Origin: Clostridiales bacterium FE2011 | Lineage (GTDB): Bacteria; Bacillota; Clostridia; Christensenellales; Aristaeellaceae | Direction: 5' to 3' | Assembly (NCBI GenBank): GCA_017569305.1 | Contig: CP069418.1 | Location: forward strand, 868,001-932,000 | DNA length: 64,000 bases | In this document: piece after piece, positions 24,580 through 32,519 of the stretch | Numbering within the stretch: position 1 is the first letter of the stretch | Layout: each line of letters starts with the position of its first letter | Position numbers and translations under genes: made by a program | Notes under the pieces: generated by a model | What the model saw: only the letters and a program-made list of their open reading frames with translations | Told to the model about the DNA's origin: nothing | Database searches by the model: none

Positions 24580-24605
24580 GGCGCGCCTGATGATTCAGAC
24601 GCGCC
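24580..24605. terminator. Hairpin between convergent mccA and rrf2
   Basis: GGCGCG (24580-24585) pairs with CGCGCC (24600-24605), with TGA/TCA inside; a shorter alternative is the palindrome TCAGGCGCGCCTGA (24577-24590). T-runs are weak on both sides. Confidence 0.5.
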
Positions 24606-24629
24606 GTTTACTTCCCGCGGTATAACAAT

Positions 24630-25067
24630 TCAGATTACATAGTCGTTTGCGTACCGGTCACGCTGCCGGTCCAGGATATCCTGCAGGGTGATACTGTCGA
24701 GATATTCATTGATGACCCTGGACAGTCCCTGCCAGACCGGAAGTATCACACAGTATGCGCTGCGTTCACACTCAACAGGATCCTGGTCAGCACAATCCAC
24801 AGGTGCCAGCGATCCCTCCGTGCAGCGCAGGATATCACCGACGGTATACTTGTCCGGTGACTTGGCCAGCATATATCCGCCCTGGGATCCGCGATTCGCC
24901 CTGAGAATATCCGTCTTGTTGAAGATCGGAATAATCTGTTCCAGGTACTTTTTGGAAATGTTCTGGCGCTTCGCAATTTCATTCAGGGAAATATATCCTG
25001 CCTGCTGGTGCTCTGCAAGGTCAAGAAGAAAACGAAGTGCATAACGGCCTTTTGTGGAAATCTTCAT
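24630..25067 (-). CDS. Rrf2-family repressor (CymR/IscR-like)
   Basis: 145-residue winged-helix regulator. KISTKGRYALRFLLDLAEH and the recognition region NISKKYLEQIIPIFNKTDIL are family hallmarks. Cysteines 92, 100 and 106 (plus C82) resemble the three-Cys cluster site of IscR, so an iron-sulfur or thiol sensor is possible; CymR, in contrast, has few cysteines and acts with CysK. Location between the cysteine operon and the LysR gene makes it the likely local sulfur repressor. I start it at 25067, where GAGG lies eight bases upstream, rather than at 25073. Its own promoter contains an operator-like element, suggesting autorepression. Confidence 0.88.
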   Translation of the reverse strand: MKISTKGRYALRFLLDLAEHQQAGYISLNEIAKRQNISKKYLEQIIPIFNKTDILRANRGSQGGYMLAKSPDKYTVGDILRCTEGSLAPVDCADQDPVECERSAYCVILPVWQGLSRVINEYLDSITLQDILDRQRDRYANDYVI

Positions 25068-25095
25068 CGTCATTACCTCACAATCTTATAACCCC

Positions 25096-25124
25096 ATATT
25101 ACCATCTATTTTGTAGGAATTCAA
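25096..25124 (-). promoter_or_regulatory. rrf2 promoter with operator-like element in the spacer
   Basis: Minus strand TTGAAT (25119-25124), 17-base spacer, TAATAT (25096-25101). The spacer contains CCTACAAAATAGATGG (25102-25117), which matches the CCTATAAATCAGATAGG element at the cysK start. Confidence 0.65.
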
Positions 25125-25152
25125 TAGTGGAAGCAAAAGCAAGGAGAAACAG

Positions 25153-26097
25153 ATGACAATACAGCAACTGAAATATGTGATCGCCATCTCGGAAGCCGGT
25201 TCTTACAACAAGGCTGCGGATCTGCTGTACCTTTCACAGCCGACGCTGACCAATTCCGTCCGGGAGCTGGAGAAGGACCTGGGCATTACCATCTTCAACC
25301 GCGGCGGCCGGGGCGTATCCCTGACGAATGACGGCGTTGAATTTGTCCATTATGCGAAACAGGTGGCACAGCAATATGAGCGCCTGCTGGAGAAATACGG
25401 CAAGGACGGAAAGCTGAAAAAGAAATTCGGCATCTCCGCACAGCATTATTCCTTCGCAGTCAAAAGCTTTGTGGAAATGGTGAAGGAATTCGATACGGAA
25501 GAATATGAATTCGCGATCCGGGAAACAAAAACCAGTGAGGTCATTGATGATGTCTCCACCGGAAGAAGCGAAATCGGTATCCTCTACCTGAGTGATTTCA
25601 ACCGAAAGGCTATCCAGAAAATCCTGCGGACCAACAGTCTGGAGTTTCATCATCTGATCGACTGCAATGCTTATGTCTATTTATGGAAAGGCCACCCGCT
25701 TGCCGGCAGGAAATCCATCCGGTTCGGAGATCTCGTGGATTATCCGTGCCTTTCCTTTGAGCAGGGAGCAAATGGCTCCTTCTACTACGCGGAGGAAATT
25801 CTGAGCACCAACGAGTATCCCCGGACAATCAAAGTCAACGACCGGGCAACAATGCTGAATCTCATGGTCGGACTGAACGGGTATACGCTCTGTTCCGGCA
25901 TCATCTGCGAGGAGCTGAACGGTTCCGATCATATCGCTGTCCCCTTTGAAACAGACGGAGATCCGGCCGGAAGCAGAATGGAAATCGGGTTTATCGTAAA
26001 GGAAAACATGATCCTGAGCCGGATGGGTCAGCTGTATATTGAAAAGCTTCGCAAATACTTGGAAAACAAGTCACAGAGTGAAAAGCAGCACAAGTGA
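25153..26097 (+). CDS. LysR-family transcriptional regulator
   Basis: 314 residues: N-terminal winged helix (MTIQQLKYVIAISEAGSYNK; recognition helix within SQPTLTNSVRELEKDLGITIF, about residues 30-50) and a C-terminal ligand-binding domain. AAGGAG lies upstream of the ATG. It is divergent from rrf2 and stands directly before the Cys-leader operon, so it probably controls that operon, in the manner of CysB/CysL-type sulfur regulators; the ligand is unknown. The 42-base stretch to the next promoter contains AT-rich repeats (CCTATTATTCCTATATGAT) that could be its binding site. Confidence 0.85.
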   Translation: MTIQQLKYVIAISEAGSYNKAADLLYLSQPTLTNSVRELEKDLGITIFNRGGRGVSLTNDGVEFVHYAKQVAQQYERLLEKYGKDGKLKKKFGISAQHYSFAVKSFVEMVKEFDTEEYEFAIRETKTSEVIDDVSTGRSEIGILYLSDFNRKAIQKILRTNSLEFHHLIDCNAYVYLWKGHPLAGRKSIRFGDLVDYPCLSFEQGANGSFYYAEEILSTNEYPRTIKVNDRATMLNLMVGLNGYTLCSGIICEELNGSDHIAVPFETDGDPAGSRMEIGFIVKENMILSRMGQLYIEKLRKYLENKSQSEKQHK

Positions 26098-26138
26098 GTT
26101 ATAGCCGGAGGCTATTACCTATTATTCCTATATGATAT

Positions 26139-26167
26139 TAGACAAATGTGTGAACGTCATGTACAAT
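26139..26167 (+). promoter_or_regulatory. Promoter of the Cys-leader/importer/oxidoreductase operon
   Basis: TAGACA (26139-26144), 17-base spacer, TACAAT (26162-26167). It creates a leader of about 215 bases before the first structural gene, holding a small reading frame and a terminator. Confidence 0.65.
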
Positions 26168-26198
26168 ACGGTCATACTTTTGAAGGGAGGAACGGGGC

Positions 26199-26297
26199 AT
26201 GTCACTGAAGCAGACTGGCACACGAATGGGCATGTGTTTATGTACGATGCGGTTCAGCGTTTCCCGGATCGGCCGATGTTGCACGTCCCGAATGTGA
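26199..26297 (+). CDS. 32-residue leader peptide with Cys-Leu-Cys and Cys-Cys
   Basis: ATG at 26199 with a near-perfect ribosome site AAGGGAGG eight bases upstream. The peptide begins MSLKQTGTRMGMCLCT and later has GRCC; Cys codons are at 26235-26237, 26241-26243 and 26277-26282. The segment TTCAGCGTT (26253-26261), between the two Cys groups, can pair with AACGCTGGA (26327-26335, one G-U), which overlaps the 5' arm of the terminator downstream. The design matches a cysteine-responsive attenuator, though how ribosome position switches the fold is less clear than at 20793-21009. Confidence 0.6.
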   Translation: MSLKQTGTRMGMCLCTMRFSVSRIGRCCTSRM

Positions 26298-26331
26298 CAG
26301 CTCAACAAAAAGGTTCAGATAAGCGGAACGC

Positions 26332-26360
26332 TGGAAGTATGTGTAAGACTTCCATTTTTT
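26332..26360 (+). terminator. Attenuator terminator in the operon leader
   Basis: TGGAAGT (26332-26338) pairs with ACTTCCA (26348-26354) around a 9-base loop and is followed by TTTTTT. It lies between the Cys leader peptide and the first structural gene. Confidence 0.8.
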
Positions 26361-26391
26361 ATACTCATTTTACGGTTTGGAGGGCACTCGA

Positions 26392-26700
26392 TTGATTCAA
26401 TTCCTTAGTCTCGTTCTCAGCTTCATCTTCCTCTTCTTTGCCGGAAGCATCCGGAGTGCAGAACCCGGTGATTGCTGCGGCCGGGAAGGAACGAACAGCT
26501 GCTGTCAGCAGGAAGCCGTGAAAGAGACTGTTTCAGAAAAAACTCCGGACTGCTGCATTCCGGAAGCGGCGAAGGAAAACACTTCGGAAAACGCTCCCGA
26601 CTGTTGCAGCCAGGAAAACCGGGAAACAGAAAGCTGCTGTCAGGAGGAAAGCCATGAAAAGAGCCTTCCGGATAATATTCCTGACTGCTGCGGAACCTGA
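26392..26700 (+). CDS. Exported Cys-Cys-repeat peptide of unknown function
   Basis: 102 residues from a TTG start at 26392, chosen because GGAGGG lies seven bases upstream. Residues 3-18 are strongly hydrophobic (FLSLVLSFIFLFFAGS), a signal peptide or membrane anchor. The rest is acidic and repetitive, with twelve cysteines as six CC pairs, mostly DCC or SCC (PDCC occurs three times), spaced by Glu/Lys-rich linkers; there are no other cysteines. This could bind soft metals or thiol compounds outside the membrane. I do not recognise the family. It is the first structural gene behind a cysteine-type attenuator and 49 bases before the importer's binding protein. Confidence 0.6.
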   Translation: MIQFLSLVLSFIFLFFAGSIRSAEPGDCCGREGTNSCCQQEAVKETVSEKTPDCCIPEAAKENTSENAPDCCSQENRETESCCQEESHEKSLPDNIPDCCGT

Positions 26701-26749
26701 TCACACCGGCTTACAGGCAGACTGAAAAAGATTGAAAGGATGATTTTCC

Positions 26750-27805
26750 ATGAAAAAGATTGTTGCAATTGCCGCGCTTCTGGCGCTGGTGCTTACGCTG
26801 GCCGTTCCGGCCGGTGCGGAAAACGCCGCTGTTGAAAAGGCTGATTTCGGCCTGGGCTACCTGAACTCCACCGCTCACCTGCTCGGCTTCATCGCCAAAG
26901 AGGAGGGCTACTTTGAGGAAGAAGGCCTGAACGTTACCCTGACGCAGTTCTCCAGTGCGTCCGAACTGGCCACCGGCCTGATCTCCGGCAAACTGGATGT
27001 CGCGTTCATCGGTTCCGTTCCGATCCTCTCCTTCCAGAGCCAGGGCCAGGATCTTTCCATCTTCGGCGGCGCAATGACAAACGGCCACGGATATGTGATC
27101 AAGCCCGAATATACGGAGGGCCTGGAAGACTGGGATGTTTCCATCTTGAAAGACCGCAATGTGGCTTCCGTCAAAAACAGTGTCCAGGACGCTGAACTGC
27201 AGATCCTCCTGAAAAACGCCGGCATTGAAATCGGCGAGGGCGAAGGCCAGGTGCACATCATCTACTTCGACAGCCAGAAGGATGCCTTCAACGCCCTGCA
27301 GAACGGCTCTATCGACGCAGCTTCCGTTTATTCTCCCTACGCCTCACTGGCCAAGGGCCTGGGATATGAAATTGTGTATCGCTGCTCCGAGGAGGAGGCC
27401 CTGAAGAACCAGCCCTGCTGCCGTCAGGTCGCGCCGACCGCAGCGCTGGCGGATTACCCCAACGCCTATAACGCGTTCGAGCGTGCCCTGATCAAGGCTT
27501 ACAAGTTCTCTCAGGACCATCAGGATGAATCCATCCGGGATATCAAGCAATACATCGACATTGATGAAGACTATATCAGAACTGAGGTCTACGGCGGATA
27601 CGGCACTTCCGTTCCCGATCCGGACAAACAGGGAACGGTCGCGCTCAAGGCTTCCATTGTTGAACTGGGTTACATTCAGGACTATGACATAGATCCCCTC
27701 TACAACACGGCGGTCTATGACAAGGCTCTTGCCAGCATCCTGGCAGAGTTCCCCGACGATCCTGTTTACCAGTCCCTGAAGGAGCACTTTGATCTGTACG
27801 AGTAA
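26750..27805 (+). CDS. SsuA/TauA-like (NMT1) ABC substrate-binding protein
   Basis: 351 residues with a signal peptide (residues 4-22, ending AGAEN), no lipobox. The mature part (FGLGYLNSTAHLLGFIAKEE, then GLISGKLDVAFIGSVPILSF) has the fold and order of binding proteins for sulfonates, taurine, nitrate or thiamine precursors. Partner ATPase and permease follow in the same operon. Given cysteine-type regulation upstream, an organosulfur or carboxylate ligand is a reasonable inference. A GC hairpin after the gene probably adjusts its expression relative to the membrane parts. Confidence 0.88.
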   Translation: MKKIVAIAALLALVLTLAVPAGAENAAVEKADFGLGYLNSTAHLLGFIAKEEGYFEEEGLNVTLTQFSSASELATGLISGKLDVAFIGSVPILSFQSQGQDLSIFGGAMTNGHGYVIKPEYTEGLEDWDVSILKDRNVASVKNSVQDAELQILLKNAGIEIGEGEGQVHIIYFDSQKDAFNALQNGSIDAASVYSPYASLAKGLGYEIVYRCSEEEALKNQPCCRQVAPTAALADYPNAYNAFERALIKAYKFSQDHQDESIRDIKQYIDIDEDYIRTEVYGGYGTSVPDPDKQGTVALKASIVELGYIQDYDIDPLYNTAVYDKALASILAEFPDDPVYQSLKEHFDLYE

Positions 27806-27817
27806 TCCGTTCATTTC

Positions 27818-27848
27818 ACGGGACGGGAGAAACGCTCTTCCGTCCCGT
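27818..27848 (+). terminator. Hairpin after the binding-protein gene
   Basis: ACGGGACGG (27818-27826) pairs with CCGTCCCGT (27840-27848) across a 13-base loop; only a weak CTCTCTG tract follows, so it may stabilise the upstream message or terminate part of transcription. Confidence 0.6.
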
Positions 27849-27893
27849 CTCTCTGTAACACACCAGCGGAAAACGAACTGTGAGGTGAAACAC

Positions 27894-28706
27894 ATGAGTA
27901 AGATCGAGATCAGCCATTTGTCCGTGGATTACACAGAAAAGAATAAGCACTTTACGGCACTGAATGACGTATCCTTCTCTGTGGAAAACGGCGAATTCGT
28001 CAGTGTGATCGGATCCAGCGGTTGCGGAAAAAGCACCCTGCTCAGCATCCTGGAAGGCATCAGGCATCCTTCCGAAGGTTCCATCCTGATCGACGGAGAG
28101 CCGGTCAGGGGCACAGGGAATGACCGCGGTGTGGTCTTCCAGAACTATTCCCTTTTCCCCTGGATGACCGCCAGAAAGAACGTGGCTTTCGGGGTAAAGC
28201 AGGCCCGGCCGAAGCTTTCCAAAGCAGAGCGCTTCAGGGTGGCGGATGAATTCCTGGACCGGGTCGGCCTGGATGCCTTCAAGGGCAAGTATCCTTCCCA
28301 GCTTTCCGGCGGCATGCAGCAGCGCGTGGCGATTGCCCGGGCCCTGGCCATGGATACGGACATCCTGCTCATGGATGAACCCTTCGGCGCGATTGACGCC
28401 AAAAACCGGACCATTCTCCAGGAGCTTCTGCTCAAGCTGTGGGAAGGCGACGGAAAAACGGCAAAGAAAACCGTCCTGTTTGTCACCCATGATATTGATG
28501 AGGCCATTCTGCTGTCAGACCGTATTGTCATGATGTCAGCAAGCCCGGGCCGCGTGTATAAGGAGATCATCGTGCCCTTCTCCCGGCCCCGGAATCGCTC
28601 TGAACTGGTCCAGACGCCGGAGTACAGTGCCTTCCGTAACAGGCTGCTTTCCCTCTTCTATGGGGATATCGGGGACAAAATCGGCGGAGATGAGGTGGTG
28701 TTGTAA
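27894..28706 (+). CDS. ABC transporter ATP-binding protein (SsuB/TauB-like)
   Basis: 270-residue import ATPase: Walker A GSSGCGKST near residue 39, Q-loop in VVFQNYSLFPWMTARKNV, signature [16 protein letters not shown] and Walker B DILLMDEPFGAID, the last of which is typical of the nitrate/sulfonate/taurine group. The C-terminal TAKKTVLFVTHDIDEAILL also fits. Start at 27894 with GAGGTGAAACAC upstream; a longer upstream frame would run into the hairpin. Its stop overlaps the permease start by one base (TAATG). Confidence 0.92.
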   Translation: MSKIEISHLSVDYTEKNKHFTALNDVSFSVENGEFVSVIGSSGCGKSTLLSILEGIRHPSEGSILIDGEPVRGTGNDRGVVFQNYSLFPWMTARKNVAFGVKQARPKLSKAERFRVADEFLDRVGLDAFKGKYPSQLSGGMQQRVAIARALAMDTDILLMDEPFGAIDAKNRTILQELLLKLWEGDGKTAKKTVLFVTHDIDEAILLSDRIVMMSASPGRVYKEIIVPFSRPRNRSELVQTPEYSAFRNRLLSLFYGDIGDKIGGDEVVL

Positions 28707-29626
28707 TGAGTTTGGGGAAACGCTTCCTCAGGGTCACGAATCTCCTGTTCCTGATCCTGGTTGCCGTGCAGTTCCTGCCGGACAGGACCGCCAAGCCGGC
28801 TGAATGCCTCAACGTGCTCTGGTTCGCCATAGGGCTGGAAATCCTTGTGCTGATTGTGTCCGCGCTGATCAAGAAGCCGGAAGGCCTGGCGCTGTTTCTC
28901 GACATCATCGGCTTTGTGTATGTCTTCCTGATCCTGTGGACCCTGGCTTCCGCAAAGCTGATGTGGCTGAAGGAAACGCTCTTTCCGCCGCCCGGCAGGG
29001 TTTTCGCCCAGTTCATCACTGATTTCCCGAAGATCATGGTGAATATCCAGAGTTCGCTTTCCATCATCATCCAGGGTTACCTGCTGGCCGCGCTCGTTTC
29101 CATTCCGCTGGGGCTGCTCCTCGGCTGGAAAGCGCGGGTAGGCAATGCCGCCACTTATATTTCCAAGTTTCTGAGCGCCATTCCGCCGATTGTCTACATT
29201 CCTTACGGTATTGCGCTCCTGCCCACCTTCCGTTCCGTTTCCGTCATGGTAATCTTTCTCGCCACCTTCTGGCCGGTGCTGGCCAGCACAATGAGCGGGG
29301 TGCTGAATGTAGAACAGAAGATCATCGATTCAGCCCGGGTACTGAATGTGAATCCCTTCACAATGCTGTTTTCCGTGATTCTTCCCGCTTCCCTGCCGCA
29401 GATCTTCATCGGCTGCAACCAGGGCCTGACGGTTTCCTTCATTCTGCTGACCTCAGCCGAAATGATCGGCGCCCGGGACGGTCTGGGATATTACGTCAAG
29501 AATTACTCCGATTTCGGTGACTATACGAGAACCATTCTCGGAATCATTGTCATCGGTATCGTGGTTGTCGCAATCTCATTCCTTTTCAATAAGCTGCAGC
29601 AGCACCTGCTTCGGTGGAAGAAATAA
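28706..29626 (+). CDS. ABC transporter permease (SsuC/TauC-like)
   Basis: 306-residue membrane protein with two N-terminal membrane segments (about residues 8-25 and 38-58) ahead of a standard six-segment permease core. The coupling loop reads IIDSARVLNVNPFTMLFSVILPASLPQ (split here as DSARVLNVNPFTM and SVILPASLP), as in the sulfonate/taurine permeases. It starts within the ATPase stop and is followed by the oxidoreductase gamma subunit 12 bases later, so transport and metabolism are read together. Confidence 0.9.
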   Translation: MSLGKRFLRVTNLLFLILVAVQFLPDRTAKPAECLNVLWFAIGLEILVLIVSALIKKPEGLALFLDIIGFVYVFLILWTLASAKLMWLKETLFPPPGRVFAQFITDFPKIMVNIQSSLSIIIQGYLLAALVSIPLGLLLGWKARVGNAATYISKFLSAIPPIVYIPYGIALLPTFRSVSVMVIFLATFWPVLASTMSGVLNVEQKIIDSARVLNVNPFTMLFSVILPASLPQIFIGCNQGLTVSFILLTSAEMIGARDGLGYYVKNYSDFGDYTRTILGIIVIGIVVVAISFLFNKLQQHLLRWKK

Positions 29627-29637
29627 GAGGAGGACTT

Positions 29638-30162
29638 ATGACAGAGATCTTATGGCACGGAAGAGGCGGCCAGGGGGCCTTCACTGCCGCCAGGCTGCTG
29701 GGTGCGGCTTATGTTGCGGAAAGCGACGGCTTTTACGCGCTGGCGTTTCCCTCCTTCGGTCCTGAACGGCGGGGCGCACCGATCCGGGCGTTTACCAAGC
29801 TCAGCGATTCTCCTGTCGGAGACCGGAGCCAGGTGGTCAGGGCGGATTACAGCATCTACCTGGATGATACGCTTTTCACAGACGCTGCTTTTGATGAGCT
29901 GAAGGAAAACGGAAAAATCATCCTGAACACCCGGCGGAAAGTTGATGATGAACGGGTCATCACCCTGGATGGAACCGCGATCGCGCAGGAGATCCTGCAT
30001 ATGCCGATCACCAACACCATCATGCTGGGCGCCTTCGCGGCGGTTTCCGGAATTGTCTCCGCCGGCGCTGTAGAGCAGGCCATCCAGGAGAATATGCCGG
30101 AAAAACTGCAAATCCGGAATATTGCCGCCATCAACGCGGCGATCAGGGAGGTGGCCGGATGA
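29638..30162 (+). CDS. 2-oxoacid:ferredoxin oxidoreductase, gamma subunit
   Basis: 174-residue gamma subunit of a four-subunit ketoacid oxidoreductase (PorG/VorG/KorG type). The N-terminus ILWHGRGGQGAFTAARLLG is the conserved gamma-domain start, followed by FPSFGPERRGAP. In these enzymes the gamma subunit helps build the CoA site. Start at 29638 with GAGGAGG seven bases upstream. It overlaps the delta subunit by four bases. Substrate specificity (pyruvate, branched-chain, aromatic or other 2-oxoacid) cannot be read from this subunit. Confidence 0.92.
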   Translation: MTEILWHGRGGQGAFTAARLLGAAYVAESDGFYALAFPSFGPERRGAPIRAFTKLSDSPVGDRSQVVRADYSIYLDDTLFTDAAFDELKENGKIILNTRRKVDDERVITLDGTAIAQEILHMPITNTIMLGAFAAVSGIVSAGAVEQAIQENMPEKLQIRNIAAINAAIREVAG

Positions 30163-30449
30163 AACCGTATCTGAGAGAGCATATTCCGCAGGCATTTTCA
30201 GAAATCCCCGATACAACGTCGTATGAAGCGGGTTACCTGGTTTCGAAAAATGCCGGATGGCGCAGTGTTCGTCCCGTCATTGACACAGACCGATGCGTCG
30301 GCTGCCTGCAGTGCTATCTTCACTGTCCTGACGGCGTCATTTTCAGGAAGGATGGCAAGGTAGCCATTGACTATGATTTCTGCAAGGGCTGCGGCATCTG
30401 TCTGAAGGAATGCCGGCCGGGGGCAATCAGGATGGAGGCGGAAAAATAA
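30159..30449 (+). CDS. 2-oxoacid:ferredoxin oxidoreductase, delta (ferredoxin-like) subunit
   Basis: 96 residues with two 4Fe-4S motifs: CVGCLQCYLHCPDG (about residues 47-60) and CKGCGICLKECRPGAI (about 74-89). It passes electrons between the thiamine-diphosphate centre and external ferredoxin. The roughly 45-residue N-terminal extension before the first cluster (YLVSKNAGWRSVRPVID) is normal for PorD-type subunits. Translational overlaps with the gamma gene (four bases) and the alpha gene (one base, TAATG) indicate a tightly coupled operon. Confidence 0.94.
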   Translation: MKPYLREHIPQAFSEIPDTTSYEAGYLVSKNAGWRSVRPVIDTDRCVGCLQCYLHCPDGVIFRKDGKVAIDYDFCKGCGICLKECRPGAIRMEAEK

Positions 30450-31615
30450 TGGCAAAGAAGTTTCTTTCCGGCAACGAGGCCTTCGCCGAAGGCGTCCGGC
30501 TCGCCCGGCCCCAGGTCATCTCCGCCTACCCCATCACACCCCAGACCATTGTCGTGGAAAAGCTCTCGGAAATGGTGGAGGACGGCAGCCTGAAGTCTGA
30601 GTTCATCCACGTGGAATCAGAGCATTCAGCCCTGTCCTGTGCCATGGGTGCCTCATCGGTCGGCGCCCGGGCATTTACCGCCACCTCGTCCCAGGGTCTG
30701 CTGTATATGGCGGAATGCCTGACCTACGCGTCCGGCGGCCGCTTCCCGATCCTGATGATGAACGCCAACCGGTCCACGGCCCTTCCCTGGAACATCTACG
30801 GCGATCAGCGGGATTCCATTTCCCTCCTGGACAGCGGATGGATTCAGGCTTACGCGGAGAATGCGCAGGAAGCGCTGGATCTGGCGCTGCTGGGCTATTA
30901 CATTGCGGAAAAGAAAGAAGTATCCACCCCGTATATGGCCAATCTGGACGGCTTTGTCCTTACGCACACCTATGAGGTGGTGGATGTGCCGACCCGGGAG
31001 CAGGCGGATGCCTTCCTGCCTCCTTTTGAAACGGATAACCGCCTGGATCTGGAGCATCCGCGCAATCTTGGATTCTCCGCCGGTCCGGACTATAACACCC
31101 AGTTCAAGATGAAGGAGCATGCAGGGCTGCTGAAAGTCCGGGAGGTTGTGGCGGAAGCGGAAGACCGCTTCGCGGCTATCTTCGGCAGGCAGTATACCGG
31201 GCTTACGGAAAGCTACCGGACGGAAGATGCGGATTACATCCTGATCACGCTCGGCAGTATTGCAGGCCTGGTCCGTGAAACCGTGGATGCGCTGAGAGCC
31301 AACGGAAAGAAAGTCGGCCTGCTGCGGCTCCGGTACCTGCGCCCCTTCCCCAATCAGGAAATTGCCTCCGCTGCGGCAAACGCAAAAGCGCTGGCCGTGC
31401 TGGAAAAAGACATCTCCTTCGGCAATGAGGGAACGGTTTATACCAATGTGGTTTCCGCGCTCCACAAGGCGGGGATTGCCATTCCCACAGCCAACTATGT
31501 GGGAGGACTCGGCGGAAAGAATATCTCCGCGGAGGATATCCGGCAGATCTTTGAGGATCTGTCACAGGGGCAGCAGGGACTGCATTTTGTCGGAACCGGA
31601 GGTGAAGCGGATTGA
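30449..31615 (+). CDS. 2-oxoacid:ferredoxin oxidoreductase, alpha subunit
   Basis: 388-residue PorA/VorA-like subunit. FLSGNEAFAEGVRLARP and YPITPQTIVVEKL near the N-terminus and FIHVESEHSALSCAMGAS, which contains the conserved Glu activating thiamine diphosphate, mark domain I; GSIAGLVRETVDALRANG and RYLRPFP mark domain II. The start at 30449 overlaps the delta stop by one base; a longer frame from 30410 would only read over the delta gene. Close in form to pyruvate and 2-oxoisovalerate enzymes; exact substrate open. Confidence 0.93.
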   Translation: MAKKFLSGNEAFAEGVRLARPQVISAYPITPQTIVVEKLSEMVEDGSLKSEFIHVESEHSALSCAMGASSVGARAFTATSSQGLLYMAECLTYASGGRFPILMMNANRSTALPWNIYGDQRDSISLLDSGWIQAYAENAQEALDLALLGYYIAEKKEVSTPYMANLDGFVLTHTYEVVDVPTREQADAFLPPFETDNRLDLEHPRNLGFSAGPDYNTQFKMKEHAGLLKVREVVAEAEDRFAAIFGRQYTGLTESYRTEDADYILITLGSIAGLVRETVDALRANGKKVGLLRLRYLRPFPNQEIASAAANAKALAVLEKDISFGNEGTVYTNVVSALHKAGIAIPTANYVGGLGGKNISAEDIRQIFEDLSQGQQGLHFVGTGGEAD

Positions 31616-32517
31616 GCCTGAATGCAAGAACACTGAATGAAGAGGAATTCTTCTACGGTCACAAAGCCTGTGCCGGCTGCGGCGGAAGCCTGGCCGTCCG
31701 CATAGCGCTCAAGGTGCTGGGAGAACGGTCCATTGCCGTGCTGCCGGCGGGATGTATGTCAGCAGTCGGATTCAATTTTCCGCAGCTGTGCTTCGGCAAT
31801 AACGCGATCATCTCCACCTTTGCCGGAACCGCGTCCATGCTCACGGGTATTGAAGCGGGACTCCGGGCCAGAGGGGAAACCAATTATCACGCGGTCGGTT
31901 TTGCCGGTGACGGCGGTACCGCGGATATCGGTATCCAGGCCCTGTCCGGGGCGATCGACAGGAACGATGACATCCTGTACATCTGCTACGACAACGAAGC
32001 CTACATGAACACCGGCATCCAGAAAAGCTCCCTGACCCCCTTCGGAGCCAGGACGACCACAACGCCGGCAGGAAAAAACATCCGCGGAAACCTCCGCCCG
32101 AAGAAAAACATGTTTGAAATCGTAGCCGCCCACGGAATCCCCTATGCGGCCACGGCAAGCATCGGATACCTGAACGACTTCATCGCCAAGGTGGAAAAAG
32201 CCTCGAAGATCCGCGGAACGAAATACATCCACATTATCGCTCCGTGTCCCACCGGCTGGGGAATTACCACGGATGAAACCGTGGAGGTGGCCCGCCAGGT
32301 GGTGGACTGCGGCCTGTGGTACCTGGCCGAGTATGAGAACGGAAACTTTACGCTGACGCATCAGCCGAAGCAGCTGGCCGATCCCGCGGATTACCTGAAG
32401 CGGCAGGCCAGGTTCAGGCACCTGACGGAAGAGGATATTGAACTCATCCGGCAGTCCAGGGACCTGAAATGGGAACAAATCAGAAAAAACTATAAAAACA
32501 TACAGGAGGAAAAATAA
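31612..32517 (+). CDS. 2-oxoacid:ferredoxin oxidoreductase, beta subunit
   Basis: 301-residue thiamine-diphosphate-binding subunit. CAGCGGS (about residues 20-26) supplies cysteines for a 4Fe-4S cluster, and GFAGDGGTADIGIQALSGA (about 98-116) with YDNEAYMNTG is the thiamine-diphosphate/Mg site. The start is a TTG at 31612 overlapping the alpha stop, supported by GGAGGTG seven to eight bases upstream; no nearby ATG would keep the N-terminus. It completes the gamma-delta-alpha-beta enzyme and is followed two bases later by the CoA ligase. Confidence 0.93.
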   Translation: MSLNARTLNEEEFFYGHKACAGCGGSLAVRIALKVLGERSIAVLPAGCMSAVGFNFPQLCFGNNAIISTFAGTASMLTGIEAGLRARGETNYHAVGFAGDGGTADIGIQALSGAIDRNDDILYICYDNEAYMNTGIQKSSLTPFGARTTTTPAGKNIRGNLRPKKNMFEIVAAHGIPYAATASIGYLNDFIAKVEKASKIRGTKYIHIIAPCPTGWGITTDETVEVARQVVDCGLWYLAEYENGNFTLTHQPKQLADPADYLKRQARFRHLTEEDIELIRQSRDLKWEQIRKNYKNIQEEK

Positions 32518-32519
32518 CC

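Noticed and set aside
26132..26395. 87-codon frame in the operon leader
   Set aside because: It overlaps the promoter and terminator and lacks a ribosome site; the 32-codon frame in another phase at 26199 has a near-ideal site and Cys codons.
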